A stretch of DNA of 64,000 bases from Bacillus sp. ISL-34 (lineage in GTDB: Bacteria; Bacillota; Bacilli; Bacillales; DSM-1321), in assembly GCF_018613325.1 (NCBI RefSeq), contig NZ_JAGGQJ010000011.1, positions 124,001 to 188,000 of the forward strand. The letters are read 5' to 3'. The position numbers and the translations under genes are program-made. How positions within the stretch are numbered: position 1 is the first letter of the stretch; each line of letters opens with the position of its first letter. The notes under the pieces were generated by a model, which saw nothing but the letters and a program-made list of their open reading frames with translations, was not told the origin of the DNA and made no database searches. Positions 17,970-26,607 of the stretch are shown here, piece by piece.

Positions 17970-19442
17970 CTATTCGACTTGGATATTTTTTGTCCTGTCC
18001 ATATACCATGCGTAAAACTCGTCAGCATATTCAACGGATACATCCTGGAGCTTTGTATGGTGTACAGGCTTGGATCGGTTGATCGTTTCAATTGAGGCAA
18101 GCCCGAAAAGCTTTTGCAGCTTCGAACGTTCCACCTCAATTTGAATGACCTTGCTTCTTTTGGTAATGAATATTGATGTTTCCAAACTTCCGGATTTGAA
18201 CTGAATGAACTCATCATTTAACAAGTAACGGCTATTTTTGTAATCCATTATTCTCAATGTATAAATGAGGACGAGCAGAATCAGCGAAATATACCATAAG
18301 GAAGGTTTGAAATAATAGAGCGCCAATGTTGTGAGAATCCAGAAAAAGCTGGGCCGCAGCATTCGGATTTTGAAGGCCTGTTTCGATAGTGACTTCATTG
18401 ACCGTTCCACTTTGTAAGCTGGTAAAATCTCTTCTACCATCCCATATGCCCGTTCAATTGATAAAAAAGGATAGAGGGTGTTCGTTTCCAGCTCTTCATC
18501 ACCCGTGCTTCCTGCACTGATCAGTTTCACTTCTGCCAACCCTAGCAATCTTTTAATGATTGATTGGGTGATTTCGACTGCTTGTACTTTTTCTTTCTGA
18601 ATGGAAAAAGCAGATTCATCCAGTACGCCCTTCTTGATATATATACGCTCGTGATCGGATGAAATTTCATATTTTCCATATTTAACGAATGTGGAAACGA
18701 TTCCGAAGGCAGCGGCGACACATACGAGGCCAGCAATAACGATGGTGATGATCCACCATGTATCCAATAGCTTGGCAAGGAACCCTTCGGCGTTCTCCAA
18801 GTCGATAAAATCATCGAGTGTATTATATAACGTAGCCAATATCGGGATAAGAGCCAGGAAGCTGAGTGATGTAAAGGAAGCTTTCAGCACATCTTGTTTG
18901 CTTGGCGTGAAATGAATCGTTTTTTCATTGGTTGGTTCCATATCCTCAGCTATTCGTTCTTCGGGAATATCCACTTCGATAACTGGAAGTTCCTGTTTTG
19001 AAGCATATTCCCCCTCAAGCCGTTCAGCCTCTTTTCGGGAAAGCATCTCGAAAGGTACGCTACCCTGATCACCAGTCATCCCCGTTTCGAATGTTAAAGA
19101 GGTCAATCTGAAAATCTTATGAAATAACGTCGTGCGCTGCTGAACATTCTGAACCTTATGAAGCGGGACAGTTCGATACGATTTCGAGACAAGCCCTGAA
19201 GTAATATATATGGTACCTTCTTTGATTTGGTATTTATATGTATACCATTTAACGATGACAGAAATGACTTTCCAAATCAGATAAACTAGAAAGCCGATTT
19301 GGAGTACCTTCATATACATCTTTTCAGAACCGAAATTCAGGACATAAAGCATGATTATGAAAAATACATTTCCTTTCAGCAATTTCCAATATTCGAAAGG
19401 GATTTTGAAAGGGTGTAATCGTTTTGATTGTTCTTCCATCAT
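17970..19442 (-). CDS. ydbT: YdbT-like membrane protein with three bPH_2 domains
   Basis: Membrane protein of 490 residues with paired helices near 25-65, 170-245 and 375-400, separated by bacterial PH (DUF304) domains. Each has the typical strand pattern, such as YITSGLVSKSYRTVPLHKVQNVQQRTTLFHKIF, IKKGVLDESAFSIQKEKVQAVEI and FIQFKSGSLETSIFITKRSKVIQIEVERS. This is the YdbT layout. The start overlaps the ydbS stop by one base (TAATG), so the two are translationally coupled. In B. subtilis the ydbST pair belongs to the SigW envelope-stress regulon and aids resistance to membrane-active peptides; that role is carried over by similarity. Confidence 0.85.
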   Translation of the reverse strand: MMEEQSKRLHPFKIPFEYWKLLKGNVFFIIMLYVLNFGSEKMYMKVLQIGFLVYLIWKVISVIVKWYTYKYQIKEGTIYITSGLVSKSYRTVPLHKVQNVQQRTTLFHKIFRLTSLTFETGMTGDQGSVPFEMLSRKEAERLEGEYASKQELPVIEVDIPEERIAEDMEPTNEKTIHFTPSKQDVLKASFTSLSFLALIPILATLYNTLDDFIDLENAEGFLAKLLDTWWIITIVIAGLVCVAAAFGIVSTFVKYGKYEISSDHERIYIKKGVLDESAFSIQKEKVQAVEITQSIIKRLLGLAEVKLISAGSTGDEELETNTLYPFLSIERAYGMVEEILPAYKVERSMKSLSKQAFKIRMLRPSFFWILTTLALYYFKPSLWYISLILLVLIYTLRIMDYKNSRYLLNDEFIQFKSGSLETSIFITKRSKVIQIEVERSKLQKLFGLASIETINRSKPVHHTKLQDVSVEYADEFYAWYMDRTKNIQVE

Positions 19443-19936
19443 TAATCCACTTCCTTAATTTTTGCGAAATGGGCAATTTTATCTCGTAATTCATACGCCT
19501 CTTTCTCGGGGATGGCTGGTATGTCATGAGAGTCGCCCATTGTTCCGATGCTTAGGGAATAAAGGTTGTATTTTCGCAAAAACGGTCCTTGGTTCAATTT
19601 GACGGATTGAACCTTCGTCATCGGAATGAGTTCATGCGTTTCACTCCAGGCTCCACGTTTTGTTTGAATGAATTCTTCGTTCACGTCGTAACGCCAATAC
19701 TTTTGCAACAGTATCGGTTCAATGAAGATGGACCAGATAGCATGGAAAAAAGATAATACGATAAGTCCGTTTAAAATCCATCCAATCCATTCTTTCCAAG
19801 TGAAATAATCATCAACAAATAATAGGATGCCAAGGACGGCGAGGATAATGAGATTGGTAATGGCTTCAGTCATCCGCCACACCTTCACTGATTCTTTGGA
19901 TATTTTCTTCGTTGGTGGCTGTATCTTGGAATACAT
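19442..19936 (-). CDS. ydbS: YdbS-like PH-domain membrane protein
   Basis: Membrane protein of 164 residues with two helices (about 30-80) followed by a single bPH_2 domain (RYDVNEEFIQTKRGAWSETHELIPMTKVQSVKLNQGPFLRKY). It is the first gene of the ydbST pair. The ATG at 19936 is chosen from AAGGAG ten nt upstream; a longer frame from 19984 would start inside the promoter. Together with YdbT it is expected to protect the envelope; the mechanism is not known. Confidence 0.83.
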   Translation of the reverse strand: MYSKIQPPTKKISKESVKVWRMTEAITNLIILAVLGILLFVDDYFTWKEWIGWILNGLIVLSFFHAIWSIFIEPILLQKYWRYDVNEEFIQTKRGAWSETHELIPMTKVQSVKLNQGPFLRKYNLYSLSIGTMGDSHDIPAIPEKEAYELRDKIAHFAKIKEVD

Positions 19937-19967
19937 ATATTCACTCCTTACTATGTCTTTATACTTA

Positions 19968-19994
19968 TACGGATTATCTTGCAAAAAAGTTCCC
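19968..19994 (-). promoter_or_regulatory. SigW-like (ECF) promoter of ydbST
   Basis: On the minus strand GGGAAC is followed after 17 nt by CGTATA, close to the SigW consensus TGAAAC-N16/17-CGTA. The -10 lies 32 nt before the ydbS start, and homologous ydbST is a known SigW target. Confidence 0.65.
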
Positions 19995-20171
19995 TATTAT
20001 AAGATTATGTAAAGAAATTATGTAGCCGCATCCCATGGAGTGGCGGCCGAATAATCCTGCCGTTTCCTGAGTATGTATTAATAAGGAACTATCTAGTGGA
20101 TCTTTTCTTTTTATATGACCATAAAATGGACAAGATAGAAGTGGTGAGTTTTTAGAGTGGGAGTGATAGGT

Positions 20172-21662
20172 TTGACGTATAAAAGGAAGTTGAGTTTTAT
20201 ATTCTTCCTGTTTTTGATTTGTTTTTTTGATGGAGAATCGATGCAGGCTGCGAATGATGATGGAAACCTAGGGCAGGAAATTCAACGAATATTGGAGTAT
20301 TCGCCAGGATTGGCTGGGGCGTTGACGGGAATTTCCATCCGTTCAGCTGAAACGGGGGAAATGATTTATGAACGGGGGTCGCAAACGAGATTGCGGCCTG
20401 CTTCGAATCTTAAGCTTTTGACTGCAGCAGCTGCGCTGGAAACTTTAGGGGAAGATCATACTTTTCAAACGGAATTACACATAAAAGGAGTGCAGGTTGG
20501 CCAGGTTCTGCAGGGCAATGTATACCTGAAGGGAAAAGGAGATCCCACATTATTGGAAAAGGATTTTGATGAGCTGGCAGCTTCACTGAAGCACAGGCAA
20601 GTTAAGCTGGTTCACGGGGATCTTATAGGCGATGATTCTTGGTATGATGATGTTCGTTATTCCCAAGACTTAGTTTGGAGCGATGAACAGGAATATTACG
20701 GTGCAGCCGTTTCGGCTTTAACCGCTTCCCCGAATGAAGATTACGATACCGGTACCATCATCGTGGGGATAACCCCTGGGGAAAAGGCTGGTAAGAGGGC
20801 AACGGTGAAGCTGGAGCCGGAAACCGATTACGTGAAGGTCATCAACAAAACGAAAACTGTATCGTCAGACGCTAATAACAAAATTGAAGTCGAACGGTCT
20901 CATGGAACACATGTCATTACCGTGACCGGGACCATTCCGGAGCATTCCGGTGTGACCAAAGAGTGGATTTCGGTGGAAGATCCCACAGGATATGCGCTGA
21001 GCCTATTTGAAAAATCAATGAAGAAACATGGAATTAAAGTGTTGGGAAAAAGGAAAAAAGGGAAAACGCCAGCAGGAGCGGACATGATTGCCACTCATCA
21101 GTCCATGCCGCTTTCACAACTGCTTATTCCTTTCATGAAAATGAGCAATAACGGCCATGCCGAGGTTTTAGTGAAAGAAATGGGCAAAGAGGCAGAAGGG
21201 GAGGGAAGCTGGAAGGATGGTTTGAAGGTTGCTCGAAATCAGCTGAAGAGTATGGGTCTCGATATGCAAACGATCATGATGCGTGATGGATCTGGCATTT
21301 CCCAAGTCAATATGATTCCAGCGAATGAACTAACGAAGCTGCTGTATGCCGTTCAGGAAAAAACGTGGTTTCCTGCTTACTTGAATGCTTTGCCGATTGC
21401 AGGCAACGAAAATCGGATGGTGGGCGGTACGCTTAGAAAAAGGATGAAAGGGACACCTGCAGCTGGTAATGTTCGCGCGAAAACAGGGACGATTTCAGGA
21501 ACGAGCTCCTTATCAGGTTATGTGACGACTAAAAGAGGGGAAAAAATCATATTTTCAATTATCTTCAATAATATTGTAGAAGAAAAGGGCATTACGGCAA
21601 TTCAGGATAAGATAGCCGTAATGCTCGCAAAACAGGAAAACCTATTGGGAAGTGGCCATTAG
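20172..21662 (+). CDS. dacC: D-alanyl-D-alanine carboxypeptidase/endopeptidase (PBP4, DacC-type)
   Basis: Peptidase S13 low-molecular-weight penicillin-binding protein of 496 residues, trimming peptidoglycan cross-links outside the membrane. A signal peptide spans about 1-27 (IFFLFLICFFDGESMQA). Active-site motifs are S78-N-L-K81, SNNGHAEV (SxN) and AKTGTISG (KTG). The large S13 insert after the first motif is present (GNVYLKGKGDPTL...). TTG at 20172 is preferred, with GGGAG eight nt upstream; a GTG at 20157 is possible. It is encoded alone. Confidence 0.92.
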   Translation: MTYKRKLSFIFFLFLICFFDGESMQAANDDGNLGQEIQRILEYSPGLAGALTGISIRSAETGEMIYERGSQTRLRPASNLKLLTAAAALETLGEDHTFQTELHIKGVQVGQVLQGNVYLKGKGDPTLLEKDFDELAASLKHRQVKLVHGDLIGDDSWYDDVRYSQDLVWSDEQEYYGAAVSALTASPNEDYDTGTIIVGITPGEKAGKRATVKLEPETDYVKVINKTKTVSSDANNKIEVERSHGTHVITVTGTIPEHSGVTKEWISVEDPTGYALSLFEKSMKKHGIKVLGKRKKGKTPAGADMIATHQSMPLSQLLIPFMKMSNNGHAEVLVKEMGKEAEGEGSWKDGLKVARNQLKSMGLDMQTIMMRDGSGISQVNMIPANELTKLLYAVQEKTWFPAYLNALPIAGNENRMVGGTLRKRMKGTPAAGNVRAKTGTISGTSSLSGYVTTKRGEKIIFSIIFNNIVEEKGITAIQDKIAVMLAKQENLLGSGH

Positions 21663-22045
21663 TATCCATGAAGTTCAGGATCTGCGAGAAACAGGCCGGC
21701 ATCTGCCAAATCATTTTCTTGGGAAAATCCGAATTGAAGAATACAGCCGATAAGCATCAAATATGGTGCTTGTCATATTAGTTTCCTAAACGAATTTAAG
21801 TGGGAAGTCCGTAATCCAAGAGGGGTAATCCTTGTCCAGCTTACTTCTGTTCAAAGAATCTTAAACGTTTTTCTTAAGTGAAGAACATGATCTCTTATTT
21901 GTTTGAATCCATGTCCATATCGAAAATGGCGGCAAATTGGATGTTAGTCAATATCAGCACCTTCTTCTTAGTATTTTCATTTTATCCTCTCAAGGAAGGA
22001 ATTTAAGGGTGGATGAATAGAAATAAGTAGTATAGGAGGATGCTT
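21663..22045. other. Intergenic region between dacC and the kinase-like gene
   Basis: No gene is seen. A 7-bp hairpin (AAGCATC/GGTGCTT, 21752-21771) without a T tract may be a weak terminator. The rest shows no recognisable signal until the AGGAGG of the next gene. Confidence 0.35.
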
Positions 22046-22651
22046 ATGAACTTTCCAACACTTAATGGACAGTATACGATTAGCAGTCTTATAGCTGAAA
22101 TTCACGAAATTTCCAAAGAACGATCTCTCTATATATTGGCCATAGATGGCCGGGGCGGGTCTGGGAAAAGTACACTCGCTTCCCGTATCCAAGCAGAATG
22201 TCCAGGCAGCGCGGTCGTTCATATGGATGATTTTTATTTGCCATCATCGAATAGGGTTCAACTGCCTCCATCCCAAAAGCAGATTGGTGCGGATTATGAT
22301 TGGGAACGGGTTTTTAACCAAATCCTAAAACCGCTTACAGAGGGGAAAGAAGCGAGATATCAAAGGTATGATTGGGAAACGGACACTATGGCCGAATGGC
22401 ATGGGCTTCCTGCTGAAGGCCTTGTCATTATAGAAGGAACGTATTCTATCCGTAGGGAATTGGCAGGATGCCATGATTTCACGATTTGGGTGGAATGTCC
22501 CCGTGATCAGCGTTTGAAACGTGGCCTTGAGCGGGATGGTGAAGATGCGCGTCAAATGTGGGAGGATAATTGGATGGTTCATGAAGATCTCTATGTGGGC
22601 GCTCAATGGCCTCAAGAAAGAGCGAATCTTGTTGTGGACGGAACGAGCTGA
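22046..22651 (+). CDS. Uridine kinase-like P-loop NTPase
   Basis: Cytosolic P-loop kinase of 201 residues. The Walker A motif GRGGSGKST spans 35-43. HMDDFYLPSSNR supplies the acidic residues of the uridine/phosphoribulokinase fold, and IIEGTYSIRRELAGCHDFTIWVECP matches the second acidic strand of that family. YRQ-type lid residues are degenerate, so the substrate (nucleoside, sugar or cofactor) is not known. The start at 22046 fits AGGAGG; the ATG at 22040 is too close. It may be transcribed with the BluB gene 104 nt downstream. Confidence 0.75.
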   Translation: MNFPTLNGQYTISSLIAEIHEISKERSLYILAIDGRGGSGKSTLASRIQAECPGSAVVHMDDFYLPSSNRVQLPPSQKQIGADYDWERVFNQILKPLTEGKEARYQRYDWETDTMAEWHGLPAEGLVIIEGTYSIRRELAGCHDFTIWVECPRDQRLKRGLERDGEDARQMWEDNWMVHEDLYVGAQWPQERANLVVDGTS

Positions 22652-22755
22652 ATCTTGGTATAGCTGGAGCTCGCTTTTAATTGTAAGGGTTTACCTATAA
22701 AATATATTGTATGTTTAGATAAATTTCCGGGAAGCCGGAAACATGGGGGGAAACT

Positions 22756-23397
22756 ATGTTTACTAATGAAGAACAAGCTGCCGTATATAAAGCCATTTAT
22801 AACCGAAGGGATATCAGGAGCTTTTTGCCTAAGCCCATTTCAAAGGATATACTCCGCAGAATTTTGGATGCTGCACATCATGCGCCGTCTGTAGGATTCA
22901 TGCAGCCTTGGAGTTTCATCGTGATTTCGTCTCAGGAAACCAAGAACAGTTTGGCATGGGCAGCGGATAAAGAAAGAAGGGCACTCGCTATTCATTATGA
23001 GGGAGGTAAAGAAAATAAGTTTCTAAGTTTGAAAGTGGAAGGGTTAAAAGAAGCACCGTACACCATTTGTATTACATGCGACCCGACACGGGGAGGCTCC
23101 CATGTTTTAGGGAGGAACTCCATTCCGGAAACCGATATCCTATCCACGGCCTGCGCGATTCAAAATATGTGGCTGGCTGCCTGTGCGGAAGGATTGGCAA
23201 TGGGGTGGGTAAGCTTTTATAAGAAAAATGATATTCGTGATATTTTGGAAATTCCGCCGCATATAGAACCCGTTGCACTCTTGTCGATTGGCTATACAGA
23301 TCAATATCCGGATAAACCTATTCTTGAACTTGCTAATTGGGAAAAAAGAAGGCCGATGGATGAACTTATTTTCGAGGATAAATGGGGTAATAAATAA
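22756..23397 (+). CDS. bluB: 5,6-dimethylbenzimidazole synthase BluB
   Basis: Flavin-destroying nitroreductase-fold enzyme of 213 residues, converting reduced FMN with oxygen into the lower ligand of vitamin B12. BluB-specific blocks are RRDIRSFLP, AAHHAPSVGFMQPWSFI, SLKVEGLKEAPY, TCDPTRGG, LGRNSIPETD and AEGLAMGWVSF. These distinguish it from generic nitroreductases. No cobalamin genes and no B12 riboswitch are near; a TTTCCGG/CCGGAAA hairpin precedes the ribosome site. A lone bluB suggests DMB is made for cobamide remodelling or encoded away from the cob genes. Confidence 0.92.
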   Translation: MFTNEEQAAVYKAIYNRRDIRSFLPKPISKDILRRILDAAHHAPSVGFMQPWSFIVISSQETKNSLAWAADKERRALAIHYEGGKENKFLSLKVEGLKEAPYTICITCDPTRGGSHVLGRNSIPETDILSTACAIQNMWLAACAEGLAMGWVSFYKKNDIRDILEIPPHIEPVALLSIGYTDQYPDKPILELANWEKRRPMDELIFEDKWGNK

Positions 23398-23468
23398 ATC
23401 GATATAATAAGATTAAACCCCTGGTTTTTGTTGTGACGAAATGATTTATTAAAGCAGAGAAAATATAG

Positions 23469-23510
23469 AAGACTCTTACGAAAGATACATCTTTTGAAAG
23501 AGTCTTTTTA
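23469..23510. terminator. Terminator between bluB and rpoN
   Basis: AAGACTCTT/AAGAGTCTT arms with a nested AAAGAT/ATCTTT stem and T tracts both ways. It can serve both convergent genes. Confidence 0.75.
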
Positions 23511-23526
23511 AAAATTTGGTTTGATT

Positions 23527-24888
23527 TTAAAATCTGCGCCGTTTTGAAGATCCCGGTATACCGAGATCTTCACGGTATTTTGCAATAGTACGGCGGGAGA
23601 TCTTCGTCCCTTCATTTTCGAATATTTGACAAAGTTTCTGATCTGAAAAAGGCTTTACCTTATCTTCATCGGCAATCAATACCTTTATTTTTTCTTTGAT
23701 GGTGGTCGTTGATTCGGTTGCTTGGCTGTTCATGCGGTGTAACCCTCTAGTAAAGAAGTTCCTTAGTTTAAAGAGGCCATGCGGTGTCTGGATATATTTA
23801 TTGCTCGTGGCCCTGCTGATTGTTGATTCATGAAGCTGAAGTTTTTCCGAAATGTCTTTCAGTGTCATAGGTTTTAATCCCGTAATTCCCTTCATGAAAA
23901 ACTCTTGCTGCTCGTCCACGATTGACGCTGTCACTTTGTAAAGTGTCATTTGCCTTTGTTCGAGTCCTTTTAAAAGTAATTGGGCATCATTTATATGCCC
24001 TTTTATATAATCTTTAGCTGGATTAACAGAATTCATAGCAACGTGGTTCTTGTAGTAAGGATTGATGGAAAGTTTAGGTGTGAAGCTATCGTTGACCGTT
24101 ATCAAAAACCCTTCTTTATCTTTTTCCACGTAAACGTCCGGAACGATGTAATGAGTCATCTCATTGGAAAAGTGACTGACGGGACGCGGGTTTAACGTAC
24201 GGATGAAATCCGAGGCCTCTTGTACTTCCTGAACGGTCACTTGGTAAAGGCCGGCAATTTTCCTGTAGCGTTTTTCCGCTAAATCCGTTAAGTGCTTTTT
24301 AACGATTTTATACGCCAATTCAGTGCAATCCTCATGCTCACGCAGCTGAATGAGTAAACAGTCGGTCAGATCTTTAGCCCCGACTCCAATGGGGTCAAGG
24401 GACTGCAATACTTGAATCATATTTTCGATATCTTCCACGGACACGGAAAGATGTGCGGCAGCCCAATTGGCATCCAATTCAAGAAATCCATATTCATTTA
24501 AGTTCCCAATCAAGAATTGGAGAATTCTCTTTTCAAATGCTTTCAACGAACTTAGTAAACTAATTTGTTCCAGTAAATGGCTTTCAAGTGTTTCTGTGTT
24601 GATTGAATAATTGTTGATAGGGTTGTAATCATTGTCTCCGTTGAAACTTTTACTTTTAGAGGACCGTATCTGAGAATTTATTTTATGTGTATGAATGCTA
24701 GATTCAGAAAGTGATGCGAGGGGTTCTTTAAAGCTGATTTCGAGAACGGGATTTTCGTAAGCCTGTCGGTTCAGGAAATCTATCAGTTCATGGGTGGAAT
24801 ATTGAAGGATATTGATCGATTGCTGTAATTCAGGGGTTAATGACAATTTCATGGTTTGTTTTTGGTATAGTTCAAATCCTACCTGCAT
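23527..24888 (-). CDS. rpoN: RNA polymerase sigma-54 factor (RpoN/SigL)
   Basis: Sigma-54 of 453 residues. The N-terminal activator-interacting region is Gln/Leu-rich (QKQTMKLSLTPELQQSINILQ). The core-binding region follows (about 90-280; LDPIGVGAKDLTDCLLIQL). The DNA-binding part has the HTH segment SEKLQLHESTISRATSNKY and ends with the RpoN box ISRRTIAKYREDLGI. It directs polymerase to -24/-12 promoters opened by AAA+ enhancer-binding proteins. The ATG at 24888 is used. Two matching promoters lie within 3.4 kb, in front of the aminotransferase and aldehyde dehydrogenase genes; no enhancer-binding protein is encoded in the window. Confidence 0.95.
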   Translation of the reverse strand: MQVGFELYQKQTMKLSLTPELQQSINILQYSTHELIDFLNRQAYENPVLEISFKEPLASLSESSIHTHKINSQIRSSKSKSFNGDNDYNPINNYSINTETLESHLLEQISLLSSLKAFEKRILQFLIGNLNEYGFLELDANWAAAHLSVSVEDIENMIQVLQSLDPIGVGAKDLTDCLLIQLREHEDCTELAYKIVKKHLTDLAEKRYRKIAGLYQVTVQEVQEASDFIRTLNPRPVSHFSNEMTHYIVPDVYVEKDKEGFLITVNDSFTPKLSINPYYKNHVAMNSVNPAKDYIKGHINDAQLLLKGLEQRQMTLYKVTASIVDEQQEFFMKGITGLKPMTLKDISEKLQLHESTISRATSNKYIQTPHGLFKLRNFFTRGLHRMNSQATESTTTIKEKIKVLIADEDKVKPFSDQKLCQIFENEGTKISRRTIAKYREDLGIPGSSKRRRF

Positions 24889-25081
24889 ATATATCAACTT
24901 CTTTCGTTTAAATTAACATGGCGGCTCAAAAGGTGTGAAAAAATATTAACATGATAATAATACAAATCTTCGGAAAATTCAACATTGTGTGTCAGGTTTT
25001 GTAACATCAAATAGAAAATAAAGAGGGGGATTCGAAAAAATGCTTGTAAATTAGTATTTAATTCAATGAATGGAAGTTGAG
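24889..25081. other. Divergent intergenic region, rpoN side
   Basis: Carries the presumed rpoN promoter (minus). No defined signal was recognised apart from AT-rich sequence. The remainder of the intergenic gap holds the palindromes and sigma-54 promoter described separately. Confidence 0.35.
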
Positions 25082-25151
25082 TGATTCATATACGAATCAA
25101 ATGATTTATATGTGAATCAGCACAACCTCCTAGTGATTCATTCATGAATCA
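25082..25151 (+). promoter_or_regulatory. Three phased 18-bp palindromes, likely upstream activating sites
   Basis: TGATTCATATACGAATCA (25082-25099), TGATTTATATGTGAATCA (25102-25119) and TGATTCATTCATGAATCA (25134-25151) share TGATTC-N6-GAATCA. Centres are 20 and 32 bp apart, about two and three helical turns, so they face the same side. They end 40 bp before the -24 element, fitting enhancer sites for an AAA+ activator. Confidence 0.75.
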
Positions 25152-25190
25152 CTTTAACTTGAATACCTTTAATATAAGGCTCATATAATT

Positions 25191-25206
25191 TGGCATGCAT
25201 CTTGCT
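25191..25206 (+). promoter_or_regulatory. Sigma-54 promoter of the aminotransferase operon
   Basis: TGGCATGCATCTTGCT matches TGGCAY-N5-TTGCW exactly, with GG and GC of -24/-12 at correct spacing. It lies 64 nt before the aminotransferase start. Confidence 0.88.
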
Positions 25207-25269
25207 ATGTCTATATATATAAAAAACTAGCTTGAAAAAAATCCATTACATGAGAAGGGTGTTTTTTAC

Positions 25270-26595
25270 ATGATTAAAGAGACAACGGGTATTCAGGAAT
25301 TAATCGATTTGGATAAAAAGCATTTTATTCATCCGACTACGGCAATCGAACAACAGCAGGCAGATGGTCCAAGTTTCATCTTTAAGGAAGGAAAGGGAAT
25401 ATATCTTACGGATGTCACGGGCAGGACTGTCATTGATGGCATGGCTTCACTTTGGAATGTGAATATTGGACATGGACAAGAAGAGATGGCTGATGTCGCG
25501 AAGGAACAAATGGCGAAGTTAGCTTTCACCTCAAGTTTCGCCACTTTCAGCAACGAGCCGGCAATCCGGTTGGCGGCCAAAATCGCTTCCATCGCGCCTG
25601 GGGATTTGAATGCAGTATTCTTCACTTCAGGTGGATCGGAGTCGAATGACACGGCCATCAAGCTTGCTCGTCATTACTGGCTTTTGAAAGGGCAGCCTAA
25701 TCGTCAAAAAATCATTTCCCGCTCGAAATCCTATCATGGAGTGGCAATGGGAGCCACGAGTGCGACTGGCCTGAAGCCGTTCCGAGACTTCACGAATTCA
25801 ATCGCACCGGATTTTTACCATGTGGACGGTTCCTCCATTGAGGAGTTGCGTAAGGTCATAGAACAGGAAGGACCGGAAACGATTGCGGCATTTATCGCTG
25901 AACCGATTCAAGGGGCCGGTGGCGTGAATCTTCCTCCTGAAGGCTATTTTAAGGAAGTAAGGGAGATTTGTAATGAATACGGCATTTTAATGGTGACGGA
26001 TGAAGTCATTACAGGTTTCGGAAGAACAGGGACTTATTTTGGGATTGAACACTTTGGTGTTGTACCTGATATGATGTGCTTTGCAAAAGGTGTAACAAGC
26101 GGATATGCACAATTAGGCGGGGTCGTCCTGAATGATAAGATGCATCAGGATTTCATTGCCCTTTCCAAAGGCACGCTTTTACACGGCTACACATACAGTG
26201 GCCATCCTATGGCATGTGCGGTTGCTTTGAAAAATATTGAAATCATTGAACGTGAAAACCTGATAGAAAACTCGAAACAGCGTGGTGAAGACTTGCTTGC
26301 CGGCTTTAAGAAGCTTCAAAGCAAACATCCGATTGTTGGTGATGTCAGGGCACTTGGACTCATTGGAGGCATCTCCATCGTAAAGGACAAACAAACAGGC
26401 GAAGGCTTTGAGACACCGCTTGCTCCAAGACTGGTTGCTGAAGCGGCGAAGAATGGTTTGATTTGCCGGTCTGTTACGTTTGATCAGGATACACTCGTAT
26501 TCGCACCGCCTTTAATCATTACTAAATCGGAAGTCGAAAGAATGATTGAAATCCTTGATGAGACATTTACTGCTGTAGAAAAAGAAATTTTATAA
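25270..26595 (+). CDS. Class III omega-aminotransferase (pyruvate-type)
   Basis: PLP-dependent transaminase of 441 residues moving an amino group from an omega-amino compound, such as beta-alanine, GABA, taurine or a diamine, usually to pyruvate. Cofactor residues are GGSES (121-125), SYHG (154-157), Asp244 in TDEVITGFGRTG and the Schiff-base Lys273 in FAKGVTSGY. The substrate cannot be fixed from sequence. The ATG at 25270 follows AGAAGGG. The gene overlaps no other and is followed after 12 nt by an aldehyde dehydrogenase that would oxidise the resulting aldehyde. A sigma-54 promoter and enhancer-like sites imply induction by a specific metabolite. Confidence 0.88.
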   Translation: MIKETTGIQELIDLDKKHFIHPTTAIEQQQADGPSFIFKEGKGIYLTDVTGRTVIDGMASLWNVNIGHGQEEMADVAKEQMAKLAFTSSFATFSNEPAIRLAAKIASIAPGDLNAVFFTSGGSESNDTAIKLARHYWLLKGQPNRQKIISRSKSYHGVAMGATSATGLKPFRDFTNSIAPDFYHVDGSSIEELRKVIEQEGPETIAAFIAEPIQGAGGVNLPPEGYFKEVREICNEYGILMVTDEVITGFGRTGTYFGIEHFGVVPDMMCFAKGVTSGYAQLGGVVLNDKMHQDFIALSKGTLLHGYTYSGHPMACAVALKNIEIIERENLIENSKQRGEDLLAGFKKLQSKHPIVGDVRALGLIGGISIVKDKQTGEGFETPLAPRLVAEAAKNGLICRSVTFDQDTLVFAPPLIITKSEVERMIEILDETFTAVEKEIL

Positions 26596-26607
26596 GAGGT
26601 GAAAGTG

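Noticed and set aside
22652..22755. Cobalamin riboswitch before bluB
   Set aside because: The gap is too short and holds only a simple TTTCCGG hairpin, without B12-box features.
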